A DNA stretch of 64,000 nucleotides from JAMXLO01 sp964427005. Its GTDB lineage: Bacteria; Pseudomonadota; Alphaproteobacteria; Acetobacterales; Acetobacteraceae. The notes under the pieces were generated by a model, which worked only from the letters and a program-made list of their open reading frames with translations, ran no database searches and was not told the origin of the DNA. The stretch is from positions 31,355-95,354 of the forward strand of contig CAYRTL010000005.1 in the NCBI GenBank assembly GCA_964427005.1, given 5' to 3'. Below, in pieces: positions 52,753 to 60,834 of the stretch (position 1 is its first letter; each line of letters starts with the position of its first letter). Made by a program: the position numbers and the translations under genes.

Positions 52753-52828
52753 GATGATGCACCTCTTCCCCGGCCCTCCCCCGCTTCGCGCGAGAGGGGG
52801 ATTAGGCATGGGGAGGAAGTGCATCATC
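52753..52828. repeat. Nested inverted repeat between nitronate monooxygenase and ptsP
   Basis: GATGATGCACCTCTTCCCC (52753-52771) pairs with GGGGAGGAAGTGCATCATC (52810-52828) with two mismatches. An inner hairpin (CCCTCCCCC...GAGGGGG) lies in the loop. The whole element forms a cruciform of about 76 nt. It could be a mobile palindromic repeat or end transcription of the upstream gene. Confidence 0.7.
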
Positions 52829-52829
52829 G

Positions 52830-53888
52830 TCATCCGCTTGCCCGCCGACGCGCCGCCAGCGCCGCCGTGGCCTGGTCCACCAGCTCCGCGATGATCTCTG
52901 CCGTCGGCTGTTCGGCGGTCACCATTCCAACGGACTGCCCGGCCATGACGGAGCCGTTCTCGACATCGCCTTCGATCACCGCGCGCCGCAGCGCACCGGC
53001 CCAGAAGTGCTCAATCGCGAGCTGCGCTGCCTCTTTGGTCAACTCCCCCGCTTCGAACCTGTCGCGGGTCTCCGCCTGAAAGCGGAGGAAGCGCTTCGCC
53101 CCTTGGTTGACCAGCCCGCGCACCGGAATGACCGGAAAACGCTCGTCCAACTGCACGGAAGGCACTGCGTCGCGCGCCGCGGCACGGATGAATGCGCGCT
53201 TGAAGTTGGGATGCGCGATCGACTCGGTGGCCGCAGCGAAACGCGTTCCGAGCTGTGCGCCAGATGCGCCCATCTCCAGCAGGGCCAGGATGGCTTCACC
53301 GTGCCCCAGGCCGCCTGCCACGAACACCGGCACTTCGCGGATGTGGGGCAGGATCTCCTGGGCAAGCACCATCAGTGAAACCGGCCCGATATGGCCGCCG
53401 GCCTCCGATCCTTCGATCACCAGCGCATCGGCCCCCGAACGAATCAGTCGCTTGGCGAGCACCAATGCCGGCGTGAAGGCGACCAGCTTGGCACCACCAT
53501 CCTTCACGGCGCGCACTGCGCTACCGGCTGGAATGCCGCCCGCCAGGACGATGTGGCCGACCCGCGCTTGCAGGCACACGCGGATCAAGTCGTCCAGCCG
53601 CGGATGCATCGTGATCAGGTTCACGCCGAACGGCTTGTCAGTCAGTGCCTGCGTTCCGGCGATTTCCGCCGCCAGCATGTCGGGCTCCATTGAGCCGCAG
53701 GCGATGACACCAAATCCGCCGGCGTTTGAGATGGCCGCGACCAGGTGCCGCTCGCTGACCCAGCTCATCGCTCCGCCCATGATGGCATAGCGACAGCCGA
53801 GGAACGCGGTGCCGCGGGCCCAAAGTCGGTCCAACTCCGCCCGTGCGGCCACGGCAGCGACGTCAGGTGTGGCGATATCAGGCGGCAT
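52830..53888 (-). CDS. Nitronate monooxygenase (2-nitropropane dioxygenase family)
   Basis: A 352-aa flavin enzyme. The FMN-binding and catalytic segments include IMGGAMSWVSERHLVAAISNAGGFG, GHIVLAGGIPAG, VIEGSEAGGHIG (with the His base) and MGASGAQLGTRFAAA. It oxidises alkyl nitronates, or in related enoyl-reductase members binds acyl-thioesters; the exact activity is uncertain. It lies between ptsP and lysC; its ATG overlaps the lysC stop by 11 nt, so it is co-transcribed with lysC. Confidence 0.87.
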   Translation of the reverse strand: MPPDIATPDVAAVAARAELDRLWARGTAFLGCRYAIMGGAMSWVSERHLVAAISNAGGFGVIACGSMEPDMLAAEIAGTQALTDKPFGVNLITMHPRLDDLIRVCLQARVGHIVLAGGIPAGSAVRAVKDGGAKLVAFTPALVLAKRLIRSGADALVIEGSEAGGHIGPVSLMVLAQEILPHIREVPVFVAGGLGHGEAILALLEMGASGAQLGTRFAAATESIAHPNFKRAFIRAAARDAVPSVQLDERFPVIPVRGLVNQGAKRFLRFQAETRDRFEAGELTKEAAQLAIEHFWAGALRRAVIEGDVENGSVMAGQSVGMVTAEQPTAEIIAELVDQATAALAARRRASG

Positions 53889-55095
53889 CGAGGCCGTACG
53901 CCGTGTGCAGCGCGCGCACGGCCAGCTCGGTGTACTCGGCCGCGATCAACACGCTCACCTTGATTTCGCTGGTCGAGATGACCTGGATGTTGATCGACTT
54001 GTCGGCCAGCGCGCGGAACATGGTGTTGGCGACGCCGGAGTGGCTGCGCATGCCCACTCCGACAACGCTGATCTTGGCCACGTTCGGATCGGCCAGAACC
54101 TCGGAGAAGCCGATCTGCGACTGAGCCTCGGCCAGCGTCGCGCGCGCGCGCGGCAGATCGGCCTTGCCGATCGTGAAGGTCATATCGGTCGTCCCGTCGG
54201 CGGACACATTCTGCACAATCATGTCGACGTTGATGTTGTGCTCCGCAAGTGCGCCGAACACGGCGGCGGCGATTCCCGGGCGATCCGGCACGTGCCGCAG
54301 CGTGATCTTGGCATCGTCACGGGAATAAGCGATGCCGGATACATTCTGCTTTTCCACTATTTCGTCCTCGTCCACCACCAAAGTGCCTGGCACGTCGGCA
54401 AAACTTGACAAAACCTGAATGCGCACCCGCTCGTTCATCGCCAGTTCGACGCTCCGCGTCTGCAATACCTTGGCGCCGACTGAAGCGAGTTCCAGCATTT
54501 CCTCGTACGAGATGCGCGGCAGCTTGCGAGCCTTGGGCACGATGCGCGGATCGGTCGTGTAAACCCCGTCCACGTCGGTGTAGATGTCGCAGCGATCCGC
54601 GTGAAGCGCGGAAGCCAAGGCAACAGCGGATGTGTCCGATCCGCCCCGGCCCAGTGTCGTGATGCGATTGTCTGTGCCGATACCTTGGAAGCCCGAGACC
54701 ACAGCGACCTGACCGGTCTGCATGCGGCGGATCAGCTCGTCACCATCGATTCCGGCGATGCGTGCCTTGCCGTGGGCATTATCCGTGCGGATCGGGATCT
54801 GCCAGCCCTGCCACGATCGTGCTTCCACACCGATCTCCTGCAAGGCGATGGCGAGCAGACCCGTGGTGACCTGCTCGCCTGTTGCCACCACCGTGTCGTA
54901 CTCGCGGGCGTCATGCAGTGACGACAGGCCCTGGCAGTAGGCCACGAGCTGATTGGTGACGCCGGCCATCGCGGAGACCACGACGGCCACCTGATTGCCA
55001 GCATCCACCTCGCGCTTTACGCGCGTTGCGACATTGCGGATGCAGTCGAGGTCGGCGACAGAGGTGCCGCCGAACTTCATCACGATGCGTGACAT
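53878..55095 (-). CDS. lysC: Aspartate kinase
   Basis: A 405-aa aspartokinase. The N-terminal KFGGTSVADL, the catalytic FQGIGTDNRITTLGRGGSDTSA, and two ACT domains (about residues 270-400, including YSRDDAKITLRHV and SVVGVGMRSHSGVANTMF) are all present. It commits aspartate to lysine, methionine and threonine and is normally feedback-regulated by lysine and threonine through the ACT domains. ATG at 55095. It is divergent from ubiG, as in many alphaproteobacteria. Confidence 0.96.
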   Translation of the reverse strand: MSRIVMKFGGTSVADLDCIRNVATRVKREVDAGNQVAVVVSAMAGVTNQLVAYCQGLSSLHDAREYDTVVATGEQVTTGLLAIALQEIGVEARSWQGWQIPIRTDNAHGKARIAGIDGDELIRRMQTGQVAVVSGFQGIGTDNRITTLGRGGSDTSAVALASALHADRCDIYTDVDGVYTTDPRIVPKARKLPRISYEEMLELASVGAKVLQTRSVELAMNERVRIQVLSSFADVPGTLVVDEDEIVEKQNVSGIAYSRDDAKITLRHVPDRPGIAAAVFGALAEHNINVDMIVQNVSADGTTDMTFTIGKADLPRARATLAEAQSQIGFSEVLADPNVAKISVVGVGMRSHSGVANTMFRALADKSINIQVISTSEIKVSVLIAAEYTELAVRALHTAYGLDAA

Positions 55096-55167
55096 CGGTG
55101 CCAGTTGTCAGTGGTCGGTTGTGGGTGGTCATACTGGTGCGGGACAGCAGGGGCAACCATTCCAGCC

Positions 55168-55860
55168 ATGTCGGTTTCGCCCGAGGAGGTTGCGCGATTC
55201 GACGCGCTCGCGGCCCGCTGGTGGGACCCGAACGGTCCAATGCGGCCGCTGCACCGAATGAACCCCGCGCGCGTGCAGTGGATTGCGGAGCGCATCCCAC
55301 CTCGCGGTGCCGCCATCCGCATCCTCGACATCGGCTGTGGCGCTGGCGTGGCAGCCGAGGCGCTGGCCCGGCTGGGTTTCGATGTGCTCGGTCTGGATGC
55401 CGCGGGCGAGGCGATTGAGGCGGCGCGCGCCCATGCCGCCGGCCAAGGGCTTCCCCTTGCTTACCGCACTGGGGTGGCAGAGGAGCTGGTCGCCGAGGGA
55501 GCATTCTTTCCGGTCATCACCGCCTTGGAGGTGATCGAGCACGTCCCCGACCCAGCCGCCTTCGTGGCCACGTTAGCTGGGCTCCTGCCGCCAGGAGGCA
55601 AGCTATTTCTCTCGACGCTCAACCGCACACCGCAATCATTTCTCGCTGCAAAGATAGGAGCGGAATATCTGCTGCGCTGGCTGCCTGTCGGCACCCACGA
55701 CTGGCGCAGGTTCATCACGCCGACTGAACTGGCTGCCATACTGCGGCAGGCCGGGCTCCGCGTGGCCGACATCACCGGCCTGGTCGCCGATCCGCTGACG
55801 GGCCGTTGGAAGACCAGCCGAAACCTGTCCGTCAATTACCTGCTTGCGGCGGAAAGCTGA
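55168..55860 (+). CDS. ubiG: Ubiquinone biosynthesis O-methyltransferase
   Basis: A 230-aa SAM-dependent methyltransferase. Motif I is ILDIGCGAGVAAEALARLG, and the UbiG signature segments FDALAARWWDPNGPMRPLHRMNPAR, LEVIEHVPDPAAFV and STLNRTPQSFLAAKIGAEY are clear. It methylates hydroxyl groups at two steps of ubiquinone synthesis. Length is normal. The ATG at 55168 gives the conserved N terminus. Confidence 0.95.
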   Translation: MSVSPEEVARFDALAARWWDPNGPMRPLHRMNPARVQWIAERIPPRGAAIRILDIGCGAGVAAEALARLGFDVLGLDAAGEAIEAARAHAAGQGLPLAYRTGVAEELVAEGAFFPVITALEVIEHVPDPAAFVATLAGLLPPGGKLFLSTLNRTPQSFLAAKIGAEYLLRWLPVGTHDWRRFITPTELAAILRQAGLRVADITGLVADPLTGRWKTSRNLSVNYLLAAES

Positions 55861-55957
55861 ACCCGCGAGCGTCAACGATGGGATTGCAACGAAGTTGTCG
55901 CCTATGCAACCTATGCCTGTAGCAGACGGACGCGTGCGAAACTGCCGATGAGCCAGC

Positions 55958-58291
55958 ATGGCTGACATCTCCAGCGACGACACCGAGCGATATCTGCTCG
56001 CGCTCGGTGCCAGCAATCTCAACGTCTACGACTGGAACTTGGAAACCGGGGCGATTCATCGCCCGCCGCCAGGGCTGGGGTCACGGCTGGAATGGGTCAA
56101 GCCTCCTTCCTCCGCCGTGGAGTGGGCTGAAGTCGTGCACCCAGACGACAGGGCTGGATATCGGGCTGCCCTGCTGGCGCATTTCAAGGGCGAAACACCG
56201 CGCCTTGAGATTGAGTACCGCTACAGAACCACCGGAGGCGACTGGCGCTGGCTCCGTCAATACGGGGTCGCGCTCCGTCGTGCAGATGGCCGGGCCTACC
56301 GTCTCGTCGGCGCGACGGCGGACATCACCGAAACAAGGCAACGCGACGAGGAGCTCGCGGCCGCCCGCGCCGAGACAGAGCGGACACGTCGGCACATGCA
56401 GGCGTTGCTCGACAATATGCGCGACGGCGTCGGTTCGGCCGAGGCGGACGGCACCTACATCACCTCCAACCGGGCGATGTTCGAAATGGTGGACATCCCG
56501 CGCGAGCAGATACTCGCGCTCGGCACCATGCAGAACATCTGGCGCCATCAGTACGAAAACGGCCTTGTGCCACAGATTGCGGCCACCGCCGATGAACACG
56601 TCGCGGCGCAATACGAATTGTTCACTCGCGCCGATGGCAGTCAGCAGGTGCGTCAGCGGCCGGACGGCTCATGGGTGGAGCGGCATTTCCTGCGGATGCC
56701 CGACGACAGCCGGTTGGTCGTGGTGCGCGACATCACGGAAATGAAGCAGCGCGAGGAGGAGATCGCGCGCGAACGGGACGCCGCGGAGACCGCCCGCGCC
56801 GAGGCCGAGGCTGCGAATCAGGCAAAATCAACCTTCCTCGCCACGATGAGCCACGAGATCCGCACGCCAATGAATGGCGTAGTCGGCATGCTCGACGTGC
56901 TGGAGCATCACGGCATCAGCGAAAAGCAGCGCGAGATCATCGCCACTATGCGTGCCTCCGCATCGGCTTTGCTGCGCATCATCGACGACGTGCTGGACTT
57001 CTCGAGAATCGAGGCTGGACGGCTGGAGTTGGAGGAGACGCCGTTCTCGCTGTCCGAACTGGTCAGCGAAACGCTCGAGGCGTTGCGGCCACAAGCCGCC
57101 GCAAAACGGCTCCGGCTGACGATGGACATCGTTGCCGGCGCTGCGCGGTGGCTGATTGGCGACCCGGTGCGGGTGCGCCAGATACTGTTCAACCTGGTTG
57201 GAAACGCATTGAAGTTCACGCCCGCCGGCAGGGTGCACGTCCGGGTCGCGTCCACGCCCGCCGAGGGCGGTATGCACAGGGTGACGCTTGCCGTGACCGA
57301 TACGGGTATCGGCATCACGGCCGCGGAACGAAGCCGGCTGTTCGAGCCATTTGCTCAGGCCGACAGTTCAACCACCCGTCGCTTCGGCGGCAGCGGTCTA
57401 GGCCTGTCGATCGTGCGTCGCCTCGCCCAGTTGATGGGCGGCGATGTGCAGGTGGAAAGCGAGCCGGGGAAGGGATCGGTTTTCACCGTCACGCTTCGCC
57501 TTGCCCCTGCACCGACGAACTCCATGTCGCGGGCAGAGCCCGCGCGGCGTCCGCCAATGACCAGTGCATCTGGCGGACGCGTTCTCGTGGTGGACGATCA
57601 TCCGGTGAACCGGCAAGTCGTCGTCAGTCAACTCGGCCTGCTGGGGCTGGCGGCGGATATCGCGGAAGACGGGGTCGAAGCGCTGTCGCTGTGGCGGCCT
57701 GGCGACTATGCGGCCGTGTTGGCCGACATGCACATGCCCCGGATGGACGGATATTCGCTGACCGCCGAAATTCGCCGAAGGGAAGCAGCCGCCGGTACCG
57801 CGCGGACGCCGATCGTGGCCGTCACCGCCAATGCGATGCGAGGCGAGGAGGAGCGCTGCCTGGCGGCTGGCATGGATGCCTACGTGGCCAAGCCGGTCAC
57901 GCTCGCGCGGCTCAGCGACGTCCTCGGCCGCTGGATTGCCTTGACGCCCCTCGCCGAACCCTCCTCCGTCGCGGTGGATCGCACCAGGCTACGCGCCTGG
58001 CTTGGCGCGGACGACGAAAGACTGCAGTCGCTGCTGGCAGAATTCCTGGCTATGGCACGGCAGAACGCGCGGGAGATCGAGACGGCACTGGCTTCATCCA
58101 ACATGCCCGCGGCCGTGCTGGCCGCGCATAGCCTGCGGGGGGGCGCGCTGTCAGTGGGCGCGCATGATCTGGCGCGGGTCGCTGGTGCGCTCGAGGCTGC
58201 CGCTCGTCCGGGCGACGATGCCGCGTGCCGGAATATGCTTGGTCCGCTGGCTCGCGAACTGGAGCGTGCAGCGGAGGATATCGGCGCTTAG
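55958..58291 (+). CDS. Hybrid sensor histidine kinase with receiver and Hpt domains
   Basis: A 777-aa cytoplasmic kinase without membrane helices. PAS/PAC (about 10-125, DWRWLRQYGVALRRADGRAYRLVG), a second PAS_7-like domain (about 145-260), a coiled coil, HisKA with the acceptor His299 in MSHEIRTPMNGVVGML, HATPase (about 400-515, GGSGLGLSIVRRLAQLMGG), a receiver with Asp590 in LADMHMPRMDGYS, and a C-terminal Hpt with His724 in AAHSLRGGALSVGA. Together these form an ArcB/EvgS-type phosphorelay. No cognate response regulator is adjacent. It sits between ubiG and the DUF1178 gene. Confidence 0.9.
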   Translation: MADISSDDTERYLLALGASNLNVYDWNLETGAIHRPPPGLGSRLEWVKPPSSAVEWAEVVHPDDRAGYRAALLAHFKGETPRLEIEYRYRTTGGDWRWLRQYGVALRRADGRAYRLVGATADITETRQRDEELAAARAETERTRRHMQALLDNMRDGVGSAEADGTYITSNRAMFEMVDIPREQILALGTMQNIWRHQYENGLVPQIAATADEHVAAQYELFTRADGSQQVRQRPDGSWVERHFLRMPDDSRLVVVRDITEMKQREEEIARERDAAETARAEAEAANQAKSTFLATMSHEIRTPMNGVVGMLDVLEHHGISEKQREIIATMRASASALLRIIDDVLDFSRIEAGRLELEETPFSLSELVSETLEALRPQAAAKRLRLTMDIVAGAARWLIGDPVRVRQILFNLVGNALKFTPAGRVHVRVASTPAEGGMHRVTLAVTDTGIGITAAERSRLFEPFAQADSSTTRRFGGSGLGLSIVRRLAQLMGGDVQVESEPGKGSVFTVTLRLAPAPTNSMSRAEPARRPPMTSASGGRVLVVDDHPVNRQVVVSQLGLLGLAADIAEDGVEALSLWRPGDYAAVLADMHMPRMDGYSLTAEIRRREAAAGTARTPIVAVTANAMRGEEERCLAAGMDAYVAKPVTLARLSDVLGRWIALTPLAEPSSVAVDRTRLRAWLGADDERLQSLLAEFLAMARQNAREIETALASSNMPAAVLAAHSLRGGALSVGAHDLARVAGALEAAARPGDDAACRNMLGPLARELERAAEDIGA

Positions 58292-58296
58292 CCCGA

Positions 58297-58764
58297 TTAG
58301 GCGTCTGCCGGCGGGACCCAGGGAATGCGCGAGAATTCGATGCCTTCCTCAGCCAGGGACTCGGCCTGATCCGCAGTGGTCTCGCCGTAAATGCCGCGCT
58401 TGTCGCTTTCGCCCCGGTGCATCTTCCGAGCTTCCTCGGCGAAGTTCGGCCCGACGTAATCGCAATGCTTCTCAACCTCAGCGCGCATCCGCTGCAGCAT
58501 GGCGCGCATGTGTGCCGGCATTGGGCCGCCGGCGACCGCGGCTGCAGCGGGTGGGGCAGGCGGCTGCGGCGCTGGAACAGGGACTGGCAGGGGCTCACTT
58601 CCCTTGGCTACGGCCGGCCGCATCAATGCGCGTTCGACTTTCACATCGCCACAATGCGGGCATTCCAGCATGCCACGCTTGGCCAATCGATCGAATGCGG
58701 CACTGTCCTTGAACCAGCCGTCGAAGCTGTGGTCCTGGCCGCAGCGCAAATCGTAGTGGATCAT
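58297..58764 (-). CDS. DUF1178 protein
   Basis: A 155-aa protein starting MIHYDLRCGQDHSFDGWF with a zinc-ribbon-like CPHCGD (about 35-40), a proline-rich linker, and a C-terminal half including HCDYVGPNFAEEARKMHRGE and RGIYGETTADQAESL, which are the DUF1178 marks. The function is unknown. It is conserved in alphaproteobacteria near grxC and ubiG, as here. Confidence 0.92.
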   Translation of the reverse strand: MIHYDLRCGQDHSFDGWFKDSAAFDRLAKRGMLECPHCGDVKVERALMRPAVAKGSEPLPVPVPAPQPPAPPAAAAVAGGPMPAHMRAMLQRMRAEVEKHCDYVGPNFAEEARKMHRGESDKRGIYGETTADQAESLAEEGIEFSRIPWVPPADA

Positions 58765-58812
58765 GCTCCTTGCCTGCCGAGACGGATTATTTCCATGTCA
58801 GATGGCCTATTC

Positions 58813-58861
58813 TGGCACTCCGGGCAAGAGAGTGCCAACCGTTTGTGGCAACAATGTTGCC
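58813..58861. other. Two inverted repeats between grxC and the DUF1178 gene
   Basis: TGGCACTC (58813-58820) pairs with GAGTGCCA (58830-58837) across a 9-nt loop. GGCAACA-A-TGTTGCC (58847-58861) is a 15-nt perfect palindrome. Both lie in the 105-nt gap after grxC. No T-run follows, so they may be operators or weak terminators. Confidence 0.4.
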
Positions 58862-58869
58862 CTGCGTCC

Positions 58870-59130
58870 TCATTCTCCCTTTAGCAGGGGATCCAGTTTC
58901 CCAGCCCGGTCCAACGCTACCAGATCATCGCAGCCGCCGATGTGCCGATCCCCAATGAAGATTTGCGGCACGGTGGTCCGGCCGCCCGAGCGGCGCACCG
59001 CTTCTGCCCGCTCGGCAGAGCCATGCGGTGCATTGATCTCGCGGAACGTCACGCCCTTGCTGCTCAGCAGGCTGACGGCGCGCGCGCAATAAGGACACCA
59101 CGGCTGAGTGTAGACATCGATCTCGGGCAT
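58870..59130 (-). CDS. grxC: Glutaredoxin 3
   Basis: An 86-aa glutaredoxin with the dithiol active site CPYC in QPWCPYCARAV, the TVPQIFIGDRHIGGCDDL glutathione-binding segment, and normal length. It reduces disulfides with glutathione. The ATG at 59130 has AAGGAG upstream; a longer reading would add 21 unrelated residues. In related genomes grxC follows comF directly; here about 3 kb of other genes lie between. Confidence 0.95.
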   Translation of the reverse strand: MPEIDVYTQPWCPYCARAVSLLSSKGVTFREINAPHGSAERAEAVRRSGGRTTVPQIFIGDRHIGGCDDLVALDRAGKLDPLLKGE

Positions 59131-59189
59131 CTCCGACTCCTTCAGCCTGGCAGAGTCGGGCCAATGATGCCGATACGCAAGGCCGGCGC

Positions 59190-60176
59190 TCACCCGTAGC
59201 GGGTAGCCTTCAGATCGCCAAAGGTCTTGCCGCTGTTCTCCAGTTCGAATGTCCTCCGATTGATCCGCACGCGAATGACCGACTGGTCGGTCAGCTTGTA
59301 CGGCGCAAGGTCATGGAAGAAGGCATGATTGCCATTGCCGAGATTCGCCGCCAGCAGATCGCCACGAAACTCGTCGGCCAGGAAGGCCGCGGCCAGCTTG
59401 CCGTCGATCAGCAGGTCCAGCAGCACCGGCTCGAGCCGACCTACATGCCGGGCCCAGCCATACAGCCGTCCATTCAGCACGCCCTCAAGATGGCCCTCGA
59501 AGGTGCGCTTTGACGTCATGACGTACTGCGCGCGGTTGGGCTGGACATACTGCAGCAGATTGGTGCGCTGCTCCTCCTCCAGGGCAATACCGCAATAGTT
59601 CAGCACGCCGTCGATGAACATGCGCGGAAATATCAGCGCCTTTTCATAGCTGAGGAACAGGAACGGCAGTTGTGAAGCGCGCACGAATTGCGCCAGCGAG
59701 TGCATCGCGGAGGTTGCCTCGATGATGGCCTGCGTGCCGTCCATCTGTTCCGACAGCGCATTGCGCGCCGCGACTGCGGCGGGATCGCGGAATATGACGA
59801 TGAGATGCGGATTGCGGAATCGCGTCAGCTCGTCGTGCTGAAGGAACTGGTGCAGGTCAGGCATCTTGAAGCCCCAGAGGGCGGACTTGGCATTCTGACG
59901 TTCAATGAGCGCGTCCAGCCGGTAAAAGTCACGAGCGCGAAGCATCTGGGTGATCTCGGCGTCTTCGAAGATTGGCTCATAGACGTGATCCCCCAGCCAC
60001 ACTCCTGCCGCCTGCAACAGGGCAGAAAGCATGCTGGTCCCCGAACGCGCGAGCCCCGTGATGAGCAGCGTCTTTTCGGATGCGCTTCGCTTGCGTGCGC
60101 GCGTGGCAGCAAAACGGGCGATGATGCCCTGGTTGAGAAACGTCGCCGGGTCCAACGGCTTGTCCTCAGTCCTCAT
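59190..60176 (-). CDS. Sulfotransferase-like P-loop protein with C-terminal GW-type domain
   Basis: A 328-aa protein. The 5'-PSB loop of PAPS-dependent sulfotransferases appears as LLITGLARSGTSML (about residues 37-50), and the 3'-PB-like region as IVIFRDPAAVAARNAL (about 120-135). From about 215 a separate beta-rich domain starts (GRLYGWARHVGRLEPVLLD, DGKLAAAFLADEFRGDL). It matches the beta domain in the glycosyltransferase at 39675 (GWAWHP). It probably transfers sulfate to a carbohydrate or small molecule in the cytoplasm, drawing PAPS from CysNC. ATG at 60176. Confidence 0.8.
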   Translation of the reverse strand: MRTEDKPLDPATFLNQGIIARFAATRARKRSASEKTLLITGLARSGTSMLSALLQAAGVWLGDHVYEPIFEDAEITQMLRARDFYRLDALIERQNAKSALWGFKMPDLHQFLQHDELTRFRNPHLIVIFRDPAAVAARNALSEQMDGTQAIIEATSAMHSLAQFVRASQLPFLFLSYEKALIFPRMFIDGVLNYCGIALEEEQRTNLLQYVQPNRAQYVMTSKRTFEGHLEGVLNGRLYGWARHVGRLEPVLLDLLIDGKLAAAFLADEFRGDLLAANLGNGNHAFFHDLAPYKLTDQSVIRVRINRRTFELENSGKTFGDLKATRYG

Positions 60177-60304
60177 GCGTCAATGCATCGCGACACGCGC
60201 GTTCATCCACCGACAATATCTCGCAATGCATTCTTGCATTCCCGAACGCGCTTCTTTCGCGGAGCAGCTGTAGACAGTTCTTTAGGTCGCCAGTAATGAG
60301 AAAG

Positions 60305-60330
60305 GTAACCCAAGTTACGTGTCCAGTAAC
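60305..60330. promoter_or_regulatory. Palindrome and half-repeat (GTAAC-N4-GTTAC) upstream of the sulfotransferase gene
   Basis: GTAAC-CCAA-GTTAC at 60305-60318 is a perfect 5-4-5 palindrome, and a further GTAAC half-site lies at 60326-60330. The 5-4-5 spacing is that of CRP/FNR-family sites, but the half-site differs from TTGAT. It is about 130 nt upstream of the sulfotransferase start in a 185-nt gap without a gene. Confidence 0.35.
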
Positions 60331-60361
60331 GTTCAGGCGCGGCCCGTCATGTAGCAGCGGT

Positions 60362-60829
60362 CTACAGTGGAATCGCGAGCAGGGTGTCGAAGCGCGAATT
60401 GTCGCATATCACCTGGCGTTCGGCGAAGCGAAGCCTGCCATTGTCCTCGTGGACACGGTCGAGATAAACCCCGGCGGCGAACAGGTCCATCCGGCCATCG
60501 CGCATTGTGCGCACCACCAGGAACGGCGTCTCCGCCGCGATCGGCGCGCCCTGGCGCAGCGCCGGCATGCCGACGACATGGCGATAGCTTTGCCGTTCAT
60601 AGATGTTGGCCTCGCGCAGCGCCGCTACCCGATCGATCAGCATTGCGCGCGAATCCGCGTAGATGAGTCCAGCGGCATAGCCGCGACGATGATTATCCGC
60701 AGTGGTGATTCGATAGAGGCACTGTTCAAGGAAGAAGCCCGGCCACTCCTCGAGCCGATCAGCGTCGATGCAGTTGGCGTATTCCGTATTCAGCGCGGCC
60801 AGGCGAAACAGCGTTTCTGCGTCGCTCAT
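60362..60829 (-). CDS. Aromatic-ring-hydroxylating dioxygenase, small (beta) subunit
   Basis: A 155-aa protein of the ring-hydroxylating dioxygenase beta family (NTF2-like fold), with the family-like segments LEEWPGFFLEQCLYRI, SRAMLIDRVAALREANIYERQ and YRHVVGM. It forms the alpha3beta3 oxygenase with the preceding gene product, 5 nt upstream. It has a structural role; catalysis is in the alpha subunit. Confidence 0.87.
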   Translation of the reverse strand: MSDAETLFRLAALNTEYANCIDADRLEEWPGFFLEQCLYRITTADNHRRGYAAGLIYADSRAMLIDRVAALREANIYERQSYRHVVGMPALRQGAPIAAETPFLVVRTMRDGRMDLFAAGVYLDRVHEDNGRLRFAERQVICDNSRFDTLLAIPL

Positions 60830-60834
60830 GATCG

